Under the pieces are notes generated by a model. The model saw only the letters and a program-made list of their open reading frames with translations, had not been told where the DNA came from and did not search any database. This document shows positions 51,851-64,000 of a stretch of DNA of 64,000 bases, piece by piece. Both the position numbers and the translations under genes were made by a program. The DNA comes from Vanilla planifolia (lineage: Eukaryota > Streptophyta > Magnoliopsida > Asparagales > Orchidaceae): NCBI GenBank assembly GCA_023846275.1, contig CM043874.1:27315630-27379629 (forward strand), written 5' to 3'. Each line of letters starts with the position of its first letter. Within the stretch, counting starts at the first letter, position 1.

Positions 51851-53208
51851 TTATCCGATGCTTTGCTTGCAAAACGTCGCCAAATGAAGGGCTTTGAATT
51901 TTCATCGTAACAACTATTAAAATTTATTTAAATTTATGATTTGAAAAATAATGAAAACAATTATATTTGTAAATAAAAAAGATTGAAAAACTCACAAATA
52001 CATACAAAATCACAGAGTTTATATCTATTAAAACGCAAGAGCAAGATTTTTTTTTTTTTTTATGTAACACGTTTATTTATAAGTGCGATTGATACAAAAA
52101 AAAAGAGGATTTTTTTTTAAAAAAAAATTGAAAGTACAATAAAATAAATTTAAATTTTAATAAATAAATTATTTAATTAGATTTTTCAAATAAAGCTTGA
52201 ATTTACTTCTTCATGTAAAAACGTTGTACATTATTAAGATTATTAATTGTTTTTTCGCTCCATGAAATTTGGAACTCAATAAACATTGTCAAAAAAAAAG
52301 TTTATGATTTCATAATGTTTTTTGAATTTTTTATATGATTAGACACGGTTGTTATGGAAAAATATTTTTTACAGCTATTTTTAAATACTGTAAATAATAT
52401 TCATCAAACGTTACCGCAATTAAAACATTGTCACATGCTTTTAAAAAATATCTAAATACTTTGCACTAGTAAAAATTGAATAATATAAATATTCTGAATC
52501 ATTTTCTGAACTACTATTATAAAATATTTACATATTTATTAGTAAAAATTGATACCTACATGAAACTCATCTAAATTATGTTCTTGTATGGCTTATGCTT
52601 ACAAAAAGGAAACACAATAAACTGTAAATTAATTAAAATAGTATTGCAATGTTTCTCAAAATGTGTTCTGTTGTTAATAACTGATATTAATGATTTAGCA
52701 CATCATTGAGAAGATCCCTACACAAGAAATTTATTCTTATCTAGTTTGCAATTTTTTGAATCTTTGTGAATTTTTTAGAAATTTTTAAAGAATAGAGATA
52801 ATATTAGAAATTTTAATTATTGAATCATTTTTTAATATAAAAAAAGATAAAAGCCTTATTTATTTCCTCCTTCCCTCAACTAAGTGTCTACATTATGAAT
52901 TACTAAATAGTCTTCTGCAGGAGAGAGACAGAGATGGATGTAGAAGAAAGTTAACTAAAAAGGTGAAGACGGGTACTACGTGATGATATTTGTGATTTGA
53001 GCATGATGTATATAAGCATATATGTGAATATTCTAGCACATTTTACATATTTCTAAGATATTATGATTTTCTTTATTGTATTTTTTTTTTGTTATCTATT
53101 GCATTTCACATTGCTTTATTTTTGTAATTGTTTATTTAGTTAATGAAGTTTTGTGTACATTACTTACATTACAAGTTATAATTCAAACTTTAAGCATAGT
53201 ATCCTGAG
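51850..53208. other. AT-rich spacer, nothing recognised
   Basis: It contains homopolymer runs (for example a T run near 52050) but no supported gene, RNA or repeat copy. Confidence 0.4.
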
Positions 53209-54010
53209 TGTAACACCTAGGATTGAACAGCATGGATAGTTATCAACTAGTGATATCATGAAGAAGAGAATTATAAGACAAAGAGTGGCTCTTAACAAGC
53301 TTTTAGGTAAAGGTTATAGGTATGAATAATTTCTATACCAACTACAGGAGGATAGATCATGAGCTTTATAAGTAAATTCATAAGTTTTGAAATAATAATA
53401 TTCTTTTTAAGTCAACTTAGGCTTAAATCTCATAAGACCTCCATGGTTAAAAATGTTAGAGTTAAAGAAGTTTTGGGATGAATAGCCAAGCTAGAAAAAA
53501 CCATTTAGATAAAGATAAAACCTAATTAGTTTAAGACAATTCCTTAATGATGAAAGTTGAGATATTATAATATAGAATCAGAGTAATACTGATTCTAGTC
53601 TTATATGATTTGAGAATAAACCAAGTACAAGTTAATAAGTCTGTAACACCTCAGACCAAAGAGAGAGAAGTGATCATAAGTATGATTCCTAAAGAGGGGC
53701 ATCAAACAAAGTGTGACACCTAGTATGTTTCTAAGTAGAAGGATATAGGGATGCAAAATTTTCACGTCAACTATAAAAGTGTAGATTCTAGGCTCTATAA
53801 ATAAAACATAAGCTTTAAAATTGTGAGGAACCTTTGGGGAAACTTGAGCTTGGATCCCATAAGAGCTTCATGATTGAGCTTGCTAGAGTTAGAAAATATT
53901 TGGGATAGATTACTATGCAAGAAGAGTCCCTTTAGATAAAGACAAATCTCAGTTTGTTTGGAATAATACCTTAGAATGAAGGCTCAGATGATACAATGAG
54001 TAAGAGGGAG
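53209..54010 (+). repeat. 433-bp-period tandem repeat, LTR-like
   Basis: Units begin tgtaacacctag at 53209 and tgtaacacctca at 53642. They align through phrases on the theme ttagataaagac.aa.ct.agttt near 53507 and 53931, with the pair cataag.cct.catg and ctagagttagaa/gttagagttaaag in between. TGTAACACC is the usual start of plant gypsy LTRs, so these may be two short LTR-derived units. Diverged; no coding content. Confidence 0.6.
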
Positions 54011-55380
54011 AATTTTTTCTTTTGAGATCGACTAGAACTTTTGTATATGATAGTTATATCTCTGTCTTTTAACTAGATATTTTACAAGAATATTGTTGCA
54101 AGTTTTGTTAGAATTTGATAGTAAAGGAATGTTATACGTGACTATTTATTAAGCTATTTTATTATATTAATATATTAATTTTCAATTATTTTGGAATCAA
54201 CCTTGCCTATTTTTGTGTGTTCCTTAAGAGCTATTCATCATACATTATTGTAAGTCAATATTTTAGATTTATGAGCTTATTATTAGGTTTATTTTATTGG
54301 TTAGGTGGGAGAATCATGATAAACATGGTGTTATTATAGGAAAACCTTGATATGGGAAAGTGCAAATGCTAATTTTATGCTCCTCTCAACTAAACAAATT
54401 AGTAAATCATCTAATGCTATGTTCATTACTTTTTTCTTTCCATCTTTTTATTGGTTAAAGGCAAAAGAAAATTTTAACTTGGTGTTGAACTGTTTTCATA
54501 ATTTTCTTAGAATTATGAAATGAATCTAGTAGCTTTATTTGAAAGTATTGGAAAAAGCAACAATATAATGTAAATATCTCTTTAAGGGACATATTTGTTA
54601 AATATGAGGCATCTTCATTGCTTTGACATGAATTATGATGTCATATTGGAGGCGATGTACTTACTCATTTTAATTTAAAGAATGTTATAAAAACTGAGCA
54701 TTTAAAAGATTAATTATTTTATCTCTTTCTCAAAACCAAGTATGTCCCAAAAACATAAGTTAGTAATTAAAAAGTAAATACTATGCAAAGCTATTTGCTT
54801 ATCCTTTAAATCATTATATAACATGTGTAAGTCATGACAAATATGGTATTCTACAATAATTCTTTTAACACCAAAAATTTTATATCATAATGATGTCATC
54901 ACTTAGTTAATCTTGATAAACAAATATTAGTTTGTTTTTTTATCCAAGGTTTGCACTTCAAGACAAAAGAGAAGTTGGTTAGGTACTCCACTTAGCATGT
55001 TTATAACTTAATTTTGTTTGAGTTCTCCTATATTTTAATGCATGATAATTTGTATTGAGAATGAATTTCTTTTTTAATAGATAGTTCTCTCATTGCCTTA
55101 AAAGATTGAATTATGATATAGAATTCTCTATCATAACTAGAATGTTATAATTAGCTTTATTTAAATTTTAACTAAAATATGTTATTAAGTGGCCACCTTG
55201 GTTAAGGGCTTCTTTTTTTTCAATCAAGAAATATCATAGGTAAAATCAAACATCTTAGAGAAATTTGATAAGTAATAAAAATCTTAATTTGACTACAATC
55301 CTTCTAACTTTGGTGTCATGAATAATTAGTCATTTAAGTAATCTATTATAAGAACCATTATTAAGCTAAAATTCTTAGAA
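54010..55380. other. AT-rich spacer, nothing recognised
   Basis: No supported gene, RNA or recurring repeat in about 1.4 kb. Confidence 0.4.
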
Positions 55381-55384
55381 AACT

Positions 55385-57300
55385 TGAAGTGTGATTCAAC
55401 AAGAAGGGACTGAGTTACTAAGAATAAAAATTTTGATTTTTATTAAAAATTATTTAATGAAAAAAATTCAGAGTAATTATTTTAGGTTTTTTAATAAGCT
55501 CAAGGAAATATTTTAAAGTGATATTTTGGTAAATTATTATTTTATTTCATGACATATTAATTTTATTTTAATTTTTAAAAATTTTTATGTGATTTGACTT
55601 AAATTCAAGTGTATATTAATGCGTGACATAAACTAGGAAAAAATAAAACTAATTAATATAATCTTTTTGTCAAAAGATAGGTAGTCTAAACCCTCTTAAT
55701 AACAAAACAAAACAAATAAGCTACAAAAGCCTCTTATAATAAAATAAAACCTAAAGAAACAAAAAATTTACAAGGACACAAAAATGAATTGATGCATACA
55801 AAAATCATATGCTTGATGAAATATTTAATAATGCACAAATTTATCATTATTCATTTACTTGAACCAAATAAGAAATAAAAGAATAAAAACTTAGAATATT
55901 GAAGTACAAAGGAGAATTAGAGCTCTAAAAATGTGGTACATAATGAATGGAAGAAATAATGAGCATCCATTACTAAGGTTGGAGATTTGTAGCTTGAAAT
56001 ATTTATTTAATTTTTTATTAATCAATTAAATTAAAAAATCTATTATTTATACACATTTTACAATGACTAAAACCACTAACCAAACAACTTGATTAGACAT
56101 TACGATCAAAACTACTTAATTTAATTAAATGGTAGGTCAACATAGGTTTAACTTTAATAATTAGTCCATTTTTGTTTTAGCAATGATTATTCAAAAATAG
56201 TTGTTATACAAAATAACGTTTAGTTAGCTCGTTACGATTCATCAAACATAATCAGACTCATTCTATTCTTTATTTGATTAAGAGTCTCACGATTGATTTG
56301 GGAAATATAAAAGAGATTTCAACGATTTGATCAAAAAATTACACGATTAGATAACTGAATGTAAATCTATGCAAATTTTAAAGACGGATTAAATTTTGAC
56401 TATTTGATTACAAAATTTTATTATTAAATGACTAGATTGAATTAGTGCATTTTAGAAGGTAGAGTAAGATCAATTATTCTATCAAAAAATTGCTTGATTA
56501 GACGATCAATATTCACTTTTGCAATTTAAAAGTGATCCATGTAAAAAGACAAGTGAGTTTTAGTCCCACATCACTTATCTAGATGTAAGATATCTCTATG
56601 TAAGGCTTCACCTAGGCTAATTCAATCAACTAAATATAATGGTTTATTGTTCCCTAGATCCCAAGAGAGATCAAGATCTCTGGTTACTAAAAAGTGAATA
56701 CGGTTTCACGAGTGATGCCTTGACCAGATATTACAATATGTGAATATTATAGAGTTTAAAAGTTTTGCCCTTACTTGGTACTAACTAACATTTAGATTTA
56801 GGTAGATAGAACTAGTTTTTTTTTCAATTTTTTTAATTAATAAATTATTATTATTATAATAATTCATTTTTCATAACAACTCATTAATAGGAGTTTTCAA
56901 AGAGGTGATCATGGTAAGATGATTTCTGAGATAGTCAAAGTTTTGGAATCCTATGTTTTTATATTATAATTAGTTTAAATCAAGAATTTTGTTATGATAA
57001 AATTTAATTTTTTTATATTGTAAAAATGATTTCAATCAAGTTTATTATTCTAATAAAAAAATAAAATATTTAAATTAAATTTGAAATGAATCTTTTAGTT
57101 ACCTACCACTCTAACTAAGATAATCTTCATGAGATCATACATTTGCTCCTTTTGTTCTTTAACTTTTCCTATAAATATTAGTATCAACTATCTAAAATAT
57201 AAAAATTCACTCAATTAAATTTATTAAAAATACTTAAGATTTGTTATTATCAAATAAAAGCACCATAGCTAAGAGTAAACATCATAGCAAAAATTGTATT
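55385..57300 (-). mobile_element. Copy of the copia (SIRE/Angela-like) LTR, minus orientation
   Basis: It starts with gaagtgtgattcaacaagaa, matching 29465 and 31783, and stays alignable with 31.78-33.7 kb along its length: for example tttttgtcaaaagat at 55.66 and 32.05 kb, and ttctaataaaaaa.aaaa at 57.05 and 33.45 kb. It is a decayed LTR with no internal domains beside it, so a solo LTR or isolated end. Confidence 0.7.
56562..56604 (+). promoter_or_regulatory. snRNA-type promoter motif: USE-like box plus TATA-like box
   Basis: AGTCCCACATCA at 56562-56573 is close to the plant upstream sequence element RTCCCACATCG of snRNA genes. A TATA-like ctatgtaag follows at 56596-56604, leaving 22 bases between them, near the short spacing of Pol III-type plant snRNA promoters. 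The downstream sequence does not look like U6, U3, 7SL or another known RNA. It sits inside the copia LTR copy, so it is probably an LTR feature or coincidence. Confidence 0.4.
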
Positions 57301-58400
57301 ATATATAATTAAGCCATCGAAACTAAGCATCTTAGTGATTCTATAGGAGTTGTCCATTCATTCATAGATTTTATTTTAATAATGTTAGAGTATTGAAATT
57401 TTAATAAAATAGAAGTTTTGGACCTCCAAAAGTTAAGACTTTTTTAGAAGAAGCTTTTTTTGTAACACTTTAAAATGTGCTTTGTTTTGTGAGACTATTT
57501 AAATGTTTTTGTTATAAAAATTATAGTGTGAACTATCTCAGTATATTAATGTTGAAATTTTGGTCATTAAATTTTTTGTTTGGAATGTGAAATGATGCTT
57601 TTTTATATGACTTATGAAGCAAAACATTATGTAATTTTTTTTGAAATTTAAAAGGAATTATATATTTAGATAAAGTATTTTGAAATGAGCTTAAAAATAT
57701 TTGTTTTATCTTGATTAAAAGCCAAAATTACTATGAATTTTTAAACATAAGAAGCTATTTAACAAATTAGTTAATTAACTAACTACCCTATCGTCTTCAC
57801 ATTTACTTTCATTTTTTTTATTATTTGAATGACCTAGTTCGGAGTGCTGTGATTTGAAACCTTTCTACACCTAGTTTTTTCATGCCATCTTCTTCAAGAA
57901 CATATTATGGAGGAGAAGGCTTTTCAATCTTCTAGGTTGACTTATTGATGCTTATGCATTAATTGTTAAACTTGATTCAATTAACAAGCTAGTTGGTTCC
58001 TTTGTAATCTCACTAAAAAAATTGCAATTTTTATTTACACTACAACCTTTTCGTCACTTAGTAATATGTTGATTGTTAAGAAGTGGGTCTATTTGCTTGC
58101 AATGGCCATGGAAGAAGCTACATTTTTTTATCTTTTTGACATTACATCAAGGAGTGGTGGAGCTTGGCTTACCTAAACATCTATTGGATTTGGAGCTATA
58201 ATAACTACCTTGAATTCCCTTTTAAACTAATTAGTTTAGAAGTGTTGGAGTTGGTGAAAAATGTGTCATTCATGGCTTTATCCTCAAAAGATATTGTTGT
58301 ATGATTCATAGTTTCGTATTGAATTTGAAGGGATAGAGATGTTAGGATTGAAAGGGAATCCATGCAAGAGATAAAGCAATAACATTTAATCTAGATAAGC
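57300..58400. other. Spacer, nothing recognised
   Basis: No supported gene. Short frames here contain no recognisable motif. Confidence 0.4.
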
Positions 58401-59640
58401 TAATTTAGTAAGTATGCTATAAGTTATTGGTATTATAAAATAATGAAATATGATTAATATGGTGTTAAATTGTAAAATATGATATTGTGAAAAATGATGA
58501 CTACAAATATATGCATATTTTTATTCTATTATTATCTTAACACATGAGTTATCTTAGTATTATTGAACATTGCATAAACATGAATTGTTCACATATAATG
58601 ATTTGACATGATATGTAAAGAAAGAGAAAATAATGAGAAAGGAATGAGAAATATATGGTTTAAGATGATATCATGAATTTTAAGTACTTTCATATGATAT
58701 GGTATCATGATTTATATGAATATTACTATATATATCATTTGAGATGTTATCATGATAAGATGAGATGATATATATGTTTCCTTCTTATAATATCTTTTGG
58801 CTCAAACGTGATTCCTAATACCATGCCAGATTCATTGTTGGCATACCTTTGGGTTTTAAGGTGACTTAATGTGATTGCATATCATGTTATGATACGATAT
58901 GACTCTATATGAGATTTGACATGAATTTTTCCTTTAGGATATTAAACATCCTATGTTTATAACAACTTATCTTCATATTCATAAGATAGTTGAATATCAA
59001 TACTACCCATGTTAGATTTGTCATTGGCTTACATTTGAGCTCTATGATGGGTACGTATAGGTACAACCCATACTAGATTTGTCATTAACTTACCTTTGAG
59101 TTTGTAGGGTGATAGTATGATTTTTGGGATTGTACTAGATATTATATAATATGACTTTGTATTATGATTAATATATATTCTTATAGGGGAAGCCTTCTCA
59201 TTAAAGACCTTTTGATAAGATTAGTCACTTGAATCTACGATATATGATGTAGTACTCGTTGTGTTCGGGATAATAAATATATAAGAAACATGGCCTTAAA
59301 TAAGAAAAAAATGAAAAAGTATGAAGAAGAAAATAAATGAAATAATTTTGTTGTTATTATTCATAAATTGATTGCTTTTTAGCCTCTTGTACTATTATGC
59401 GATATTTTATCACTCTAATATTGCTATGATATTATTGATATATTACCATGCTTATTTAGTAGTTGACTTATTGAGTAGCTAGTGGCTCATTCCATACTAT
59501 ACCATATGTTTTAGAACTACACCATATAAAGTTGTGCATTAGAGTGAGTTTGGAGGTAAAAAATACTTTCTAAGAGTTCTTGTTTTAAAGTATGGATATG
59601 AGATGTAGTGAGGCACCATTATATGCTTATATTTGTGGTT
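58400..59640 (+). mobile_element. Ty3/gypsy LTR-like fragment
   Basis: Sequence such as tcatgataagatgagatgat, followed by ggctcaaacgtgat and later cttctcattaaagacctttt, follows the same order as the gypsy LTR copies at 3.3-4.5, 8.2-8.8 and 20.3-21.2 kb. It is a decayed fragment and no internal region adjoins it. Confidence 0.5.
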
Positions 59641-62600
59641 GTTGGGATATATATGGACTTTGTTTAATGTAATTAAGTATTTTATAATACATGTTTTTAT
59701 TTATATCCTAATATTATTTTTAGTTAGATTATATACTTTAATTGTTGTTTAAATGTATAAGAAAAAGTGAATAGTTACAAGAGGGACTATCTTTAATACT
59801 ATTGAATGAAAGCCTCTTAATTTGCATATAATATCTTACTTCTTCAATATCATCTCTTTAATTTAGAAAATCATAGGTAGTCTTTATAATGGTAAGAAAT
59901 TTGATTAGGCATTGTTCCCTCTTGATTTAAATATTGGCTTCAACTCAAAAGAGTTCTTCAAAGGGGAAGTCAAACATAATGGCTTATGTGGATGTTAGCT
60001 AATATTGTTTCACTTAAATTTAAAGGAATAAATATTTGTTTGTTCAATTATCTAGGACATTTAAATCATATGACAAGGCCTTTTTAAATAAAATATATGT
60101 CATGTTAATTGTAATAGACACTGTCATGATAAGTTTTTATCATAGGTAAAATTCATCTTAATATAATTAGGAAAGAAGTCTGGTTCGCTTAGCTAACTTG
60201 AAATGATTTGGGATATTTCTTATGAATATGTTAGTTGATATAACATTTGTTGAGCTCACCCCATCTATCCATATTTTTATTACAAAGGTATTAAATGTAT
60301 TTGTTCTTCTCCAACCCTCAATCTTAGTCATAAAAACATATAAGCCTATCTTAAAACTTGTGTGACATTCATTTGCCTGTCTCTATTCATTAGATAAGAG
60401 GGAGTTCTCTTATTCTATCATAATAGAAACAAACTATTGGGATTCATATTTTCTTAGTATAAGATTTATGCCATTTGTTGGTGTTGTATGTGCTTAGATG
60501 TAAAATCCCTCAAGTGATAATGATTATTTAAATGATTATTTTTGAATTTAAAATTTATTATGTTCTTATATTAATAAAATCATAATTTTTGGGTTAGTTA
60601 AAGATCTTAAGAAGGAAGAAAATTTTAATTATCTTCAAAAGTAAGCATGTATATTAATTGAAAATTCTAATAATGATTATAAATTTCTAACAAATTTTTA
60701 GTATTTATTTAAATGTAATAAAACAAAGTTTATCATAAAAAAGGAGGTATAATATCTTGAAAGATAGATATAATCTATAAAAATGAGAGTAAAAATTTGT
60801 AGAAACTCAAAAATATCAAGTTAATGAAAATCAAAATTATCTAAATTATAAAAATAAAAGAATAAAAAGTTTACATGATTAAATAACTAATTAAGTTATA
60901 AGCCTTAAGTTGTTTTAAAAATTATTAAAAATATCAAATAAACTAAAAAATTATAAAAATAGATTGAGGTATATAATTTATGGTGTTCATTATAAAAATT
61001 TCTTTACATGACGAGGAGGTTCTACAATCATAATATCAAAGGTTGAATGGTTTTAAGGGAAATTATAAAATAATTATTTTGAATATTTTTAGATTTGAAA
61101 AATTATTAAAAATACTAAGTGGTGTTGAGAACAAAAAAATAGTTGATAGAGTTCACTGAAAAGTTCATATTAGATTGTTCAATTAAATTTTTGAGATCAA
61201 ATTGATTAAAAATTTTATAATGTTTGACCAAGCCTAGGGTTTAATTTAAAATTCAGAAAAACCAATTAAGGTTAAACCTGAAAGCTTATATGTGGCCACA
61301 TAAGGATTCAAAGAGGCATGATTGAATACAACTACTTGAAGGATTGAAAAAAATAAATGATCAGGCTTAGAGTAGTTATATGAGAGAATCTCATATTCTC
61401 AAGGGAACAAAGTGATAAATGTGGGAAGCGTGGGCCATCAAAGTCTATAAGAAGGGGGAAGAGACATGCAAAATATTTTGGATATGTGGGGGTTTTCTTT
61501 GTAGCCAAAGGAGAGAGGGATAGAAGATAGAAATTGGAGATGTAGCCAAAAGGGAAGGAATTTAGAAAATTCCATTTGAGCAACTCAAGCTAGGAAGAGG
61601 AATTGAGCTTGAGAAGAAGTTTTTTAAAGCAAGAACAATTTTAAGGTGTGTACACTCTTTGGGACATCCTATATGGGTGTAGGCCCAATAGAGCCACTAG
61701 CAATATACTAAAATCTAAGATAACTTGTTTAGTCAATTAACTCATCGTAGAGTTTCTCATTAGTAAAATCCAATATGGCCATAAAGGATCCACTTTTGTT
61801 GAGTCAAGTAAGATGTGAATTTCTTATAAATGAGAAAGTCATCAAAGGATATAAGAATTAAGGTTCACAATTTATTTGGAAGTGGTATGGTTTGTGATTT
61901 TATTTCCTTATTATGCTAGTTTAACTTGTTATTGCATTCTTATTGACTTTGGTATATGGTTGTCCCAAACATGTAGTCATTTACATGACTTGTATATAAA
62001 TTTTTCCCACTAATCTTAGTCAATAAGCTCAACTATTTTCCTAGTGTAAATATTATAGATAATACACATCATAGGACTCTTCAAAAAAATAGGAGAGAGG
62101 TCATAATTAATACTTTTTAGTAACCATGTACCAATGTTTATATTAAGAAATTAAGTTACTACAATAGCTAATATATGTTAGACTTTATTTTTGCATTTAC
62201 TTTTTTCATTACTAAAACTTATAGTTGAATTTGGATGATATTTTTTAGTTTCTAATGCATTTTTTATATATTTAAAATTGGGTTAGAAGAAATATGATTT
62301 CAATTCTATTGTAAATTAAAAGGTTTTTATTTTGCTTGAACATCAAAATATAAGAGTTTTTTTTACAACATTAGGGATATTTTGTTATATATAGCTATCT
62401 AAATATTATGATTTTATATATTGAAATGAATGAAGGTCACTTAAAATAAAGGAAAAAGATGAAATTTTGAGAAAAGGATTTAGATTTCATACATATGTTT
62501 ATAAAATAAAATAATCCAGGATGCTGCACTAAGATTATGACACTTAAAGTAAACAAGGTCCTTAAGTTGCTTTGTAGCACTATCAAATGAATAGCTATGG

Positions 62601-64000
62601 ATTTTGTCAATATTAAGTGTAGATAAGAGCTCATGTTTATCTATAAGCTTGGGTATATTTGATATGGAAAATTGGGACATGAAACCACTACGAGTATCAA
62701 AAAAAATGTTTATACTAGTCTATGAATTGGGTTAGTTGGATGTCATTCTCGAAGGTCAAAGTATTTTGTCATTGTACTTCCCTTCTAATTTTAATCAAGA
62801 AAGCTATAATAAATTAATTAAAAATTAGTTGGTCATTTTTAAGATAATTTATCATTATCATTGAGCCTTGAAATATATTTAAAAACTCTTACTTGTCTTG
62901 ATATCTAATATAATTTTTAATGCTAGTATTTCCTTAATCTTTAACTACTTTCTTACTATTGTAAGATGGTACCACCTAAAAGATACCTAATGTGAGTCTT
63001 ATTAAAATGCAATGAAATGTAGTTTCTTATTAGTGCATATGATCACACTATCATGTAGAAAGGTGATATACAAGCATACATGATTGATTGATTCAAAGCA
63101 AAAAATTTTAGATTAACTTTGACTCAATATGTATTGAAAAGCATAATGAAATATAAAACATATAATGGCTATACTAAACCACTAACAATTCATATGCAAT
63201 CTAATAAGTGCAAAAATTTAGAGCATTTCATAAACACAAAAGTGAGCAATGAAAAAAAAAATAAAACCAAAACAAACTAAACACCTATTACACATAGCAT
63301 TCAATAATTGAATAAGTGAAGAGCATTGTCCACTAATGTATAGTGTTGGGTTAGTTAGTTATAATTATTTTAATTTGTCAAAAATGGTTACATGACACCA
63401 AAAACAATAGCCATGATGGGTTTAAGTATGTATTACATTGGTGATAAAAGAGTAGGGTTTTGTGGTTGACCAATGAGAAAAGAGAATGATGAATTGATGG
63501 ACTTGGGAGTGAGAGGAGCTCGATGAGTGTCATTATTTGGGAATTGAGTGGACAATCATAGATGGGAGGCTAGGTAAGGCTTAAATATTGAGGTTTCTAC
63601 ATAGTGATTAGAGACAAGAGTTAGCTAAAAGAGTGTTAGTGCTTGAGTAATGTTGTAATGGTATGTTTTAGAGATGTTGCATTGATGAGCAAGTTGAGCT
63701 AGCAGGGAATTGGAAAGAATTTTGGTTAGTAGAGTTAGTGTTTAAATAATAAGGAATAATAAAACAATGAAAGATATGGGTATGATTGATTACTTTAGTT
63801 TAGGATTTTTAATTTTTTATTTTTTTAGTTGAGAATGTAAGGGTGTATTAATACAATATTTAAGATGGGACAATTAAACTTATATACATTTGAAATTTTT
63901 ATAATTTTTAAAGATACCTTTCTTTTGGACCTTTCACCTACCTTTCCAACCACTAAATAGAATTAATACCAATTTAGAATTTATTTGATCAATTGGGCCC
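59640..64000. other. AT-rich region to the right edge, nothing recognised
   Basis: More than 4 kb without a supported gene, RNA or clear repeat copy. Overlapping minus-strand frames at 62437-62680 and the frame at 61332-61583 have no motif I know and are compatible with chance in decayed repeat DNA. Confidence 0.4.

Noticed and set aside
56560-56800. A 7SL, U6 or U3 RNA gene downstream of the USE-like box
   Set aside because: The downstream bases show none of the conserved sequence of these RNAs.
62437-62680. Overlapping minus-strand frames as a small gene
   Set aside because: Two overlapping frames, neither with a recognisable motif or exon neighbours.
1-64000. CRISPR array or bacterial operon structure
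   Set aside because: No short regularly spaced repeats with unique spacers; introns and LTR elements show this is plant nuclear DNA.

Overview
The window is nuclear DNA of a flowering plant. It is very AT-rich, its genes are split by GT-AG introns, its two recognisable proteins have close plant relatives, and most of the rest is decayed LTR-retrotransposon sequence. I cannot name the species.

Only two host genes are supported. At the left edge (46-945, + strand) are the last four visible coding exons of the gene for DNA topoisomerase VI subunit B (TOP6B), followed by a poly(A) signal. From about 51.4 kb down to 40.1 kb on the minus strand lies a split gene for a peroxiredoxin-like (AhpC/TSA, PRXL2/FAM213 type) protein. 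It has a small N-terminal helical domain and a C-x-x-C redox motif. Its 51-codon first exon is separated from the second by a 9.93-kb intron filled with repeats. The two genes are about 39 kb apart and point toward each other.

Region by region: 1-0.95 kb TOP6B end; 1.9-21.6 kb a large, old Ty3/gypsy (Tekay/Del chromovirus-like) composite with an LTR-derived array on its left, an internal region with gag, protease, RT, RNase H and integrase traces (8.83-16.5 kb), a 3.7-kb foreign insertion inside the RT, a copia-type solo LTR at the 3' side, and the 3' LTR; 22.05-28 kb a 1.95-kb tandem duplication, one copy of which is split by a solo LTR; 29.5-33.7 kb a minus-strand Ty1/copia (SIRE/Angela-like) fragment; 36.5-37.45 kb a TRIM-like tandem repeat; 38.1-39.6 kb another solo LTR; 40.1-51.4 kb the peroxiredoxin-like gene, whose giant intron holds two diverged copies of an unidentified, partly coding-like segment and nested insertions; 53.2-54.0 kb a 433-bp tandem repeat; 55.4-57.3 kb a second copy of the copia LTR, carrying an snRNA-type promoter motif; 58.4-59.6 kb gypsy-LTR-like sequence; the remainder is AT-rich DNA in which I recognise nothing.

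The two genes are not functionally linked as far as the sequence shows. TOP6B belongs to the nuclear topoisomerase VI complex needed for endoreduplication; the other is a probable thiol-redox protein. No CRISPR array, tRNA or rRNA gene was found. No wholly new system is evident; the most unusual objects are the giant repeat-packed intron and the unidentified duplicated segment with a GC-rich core inside it.
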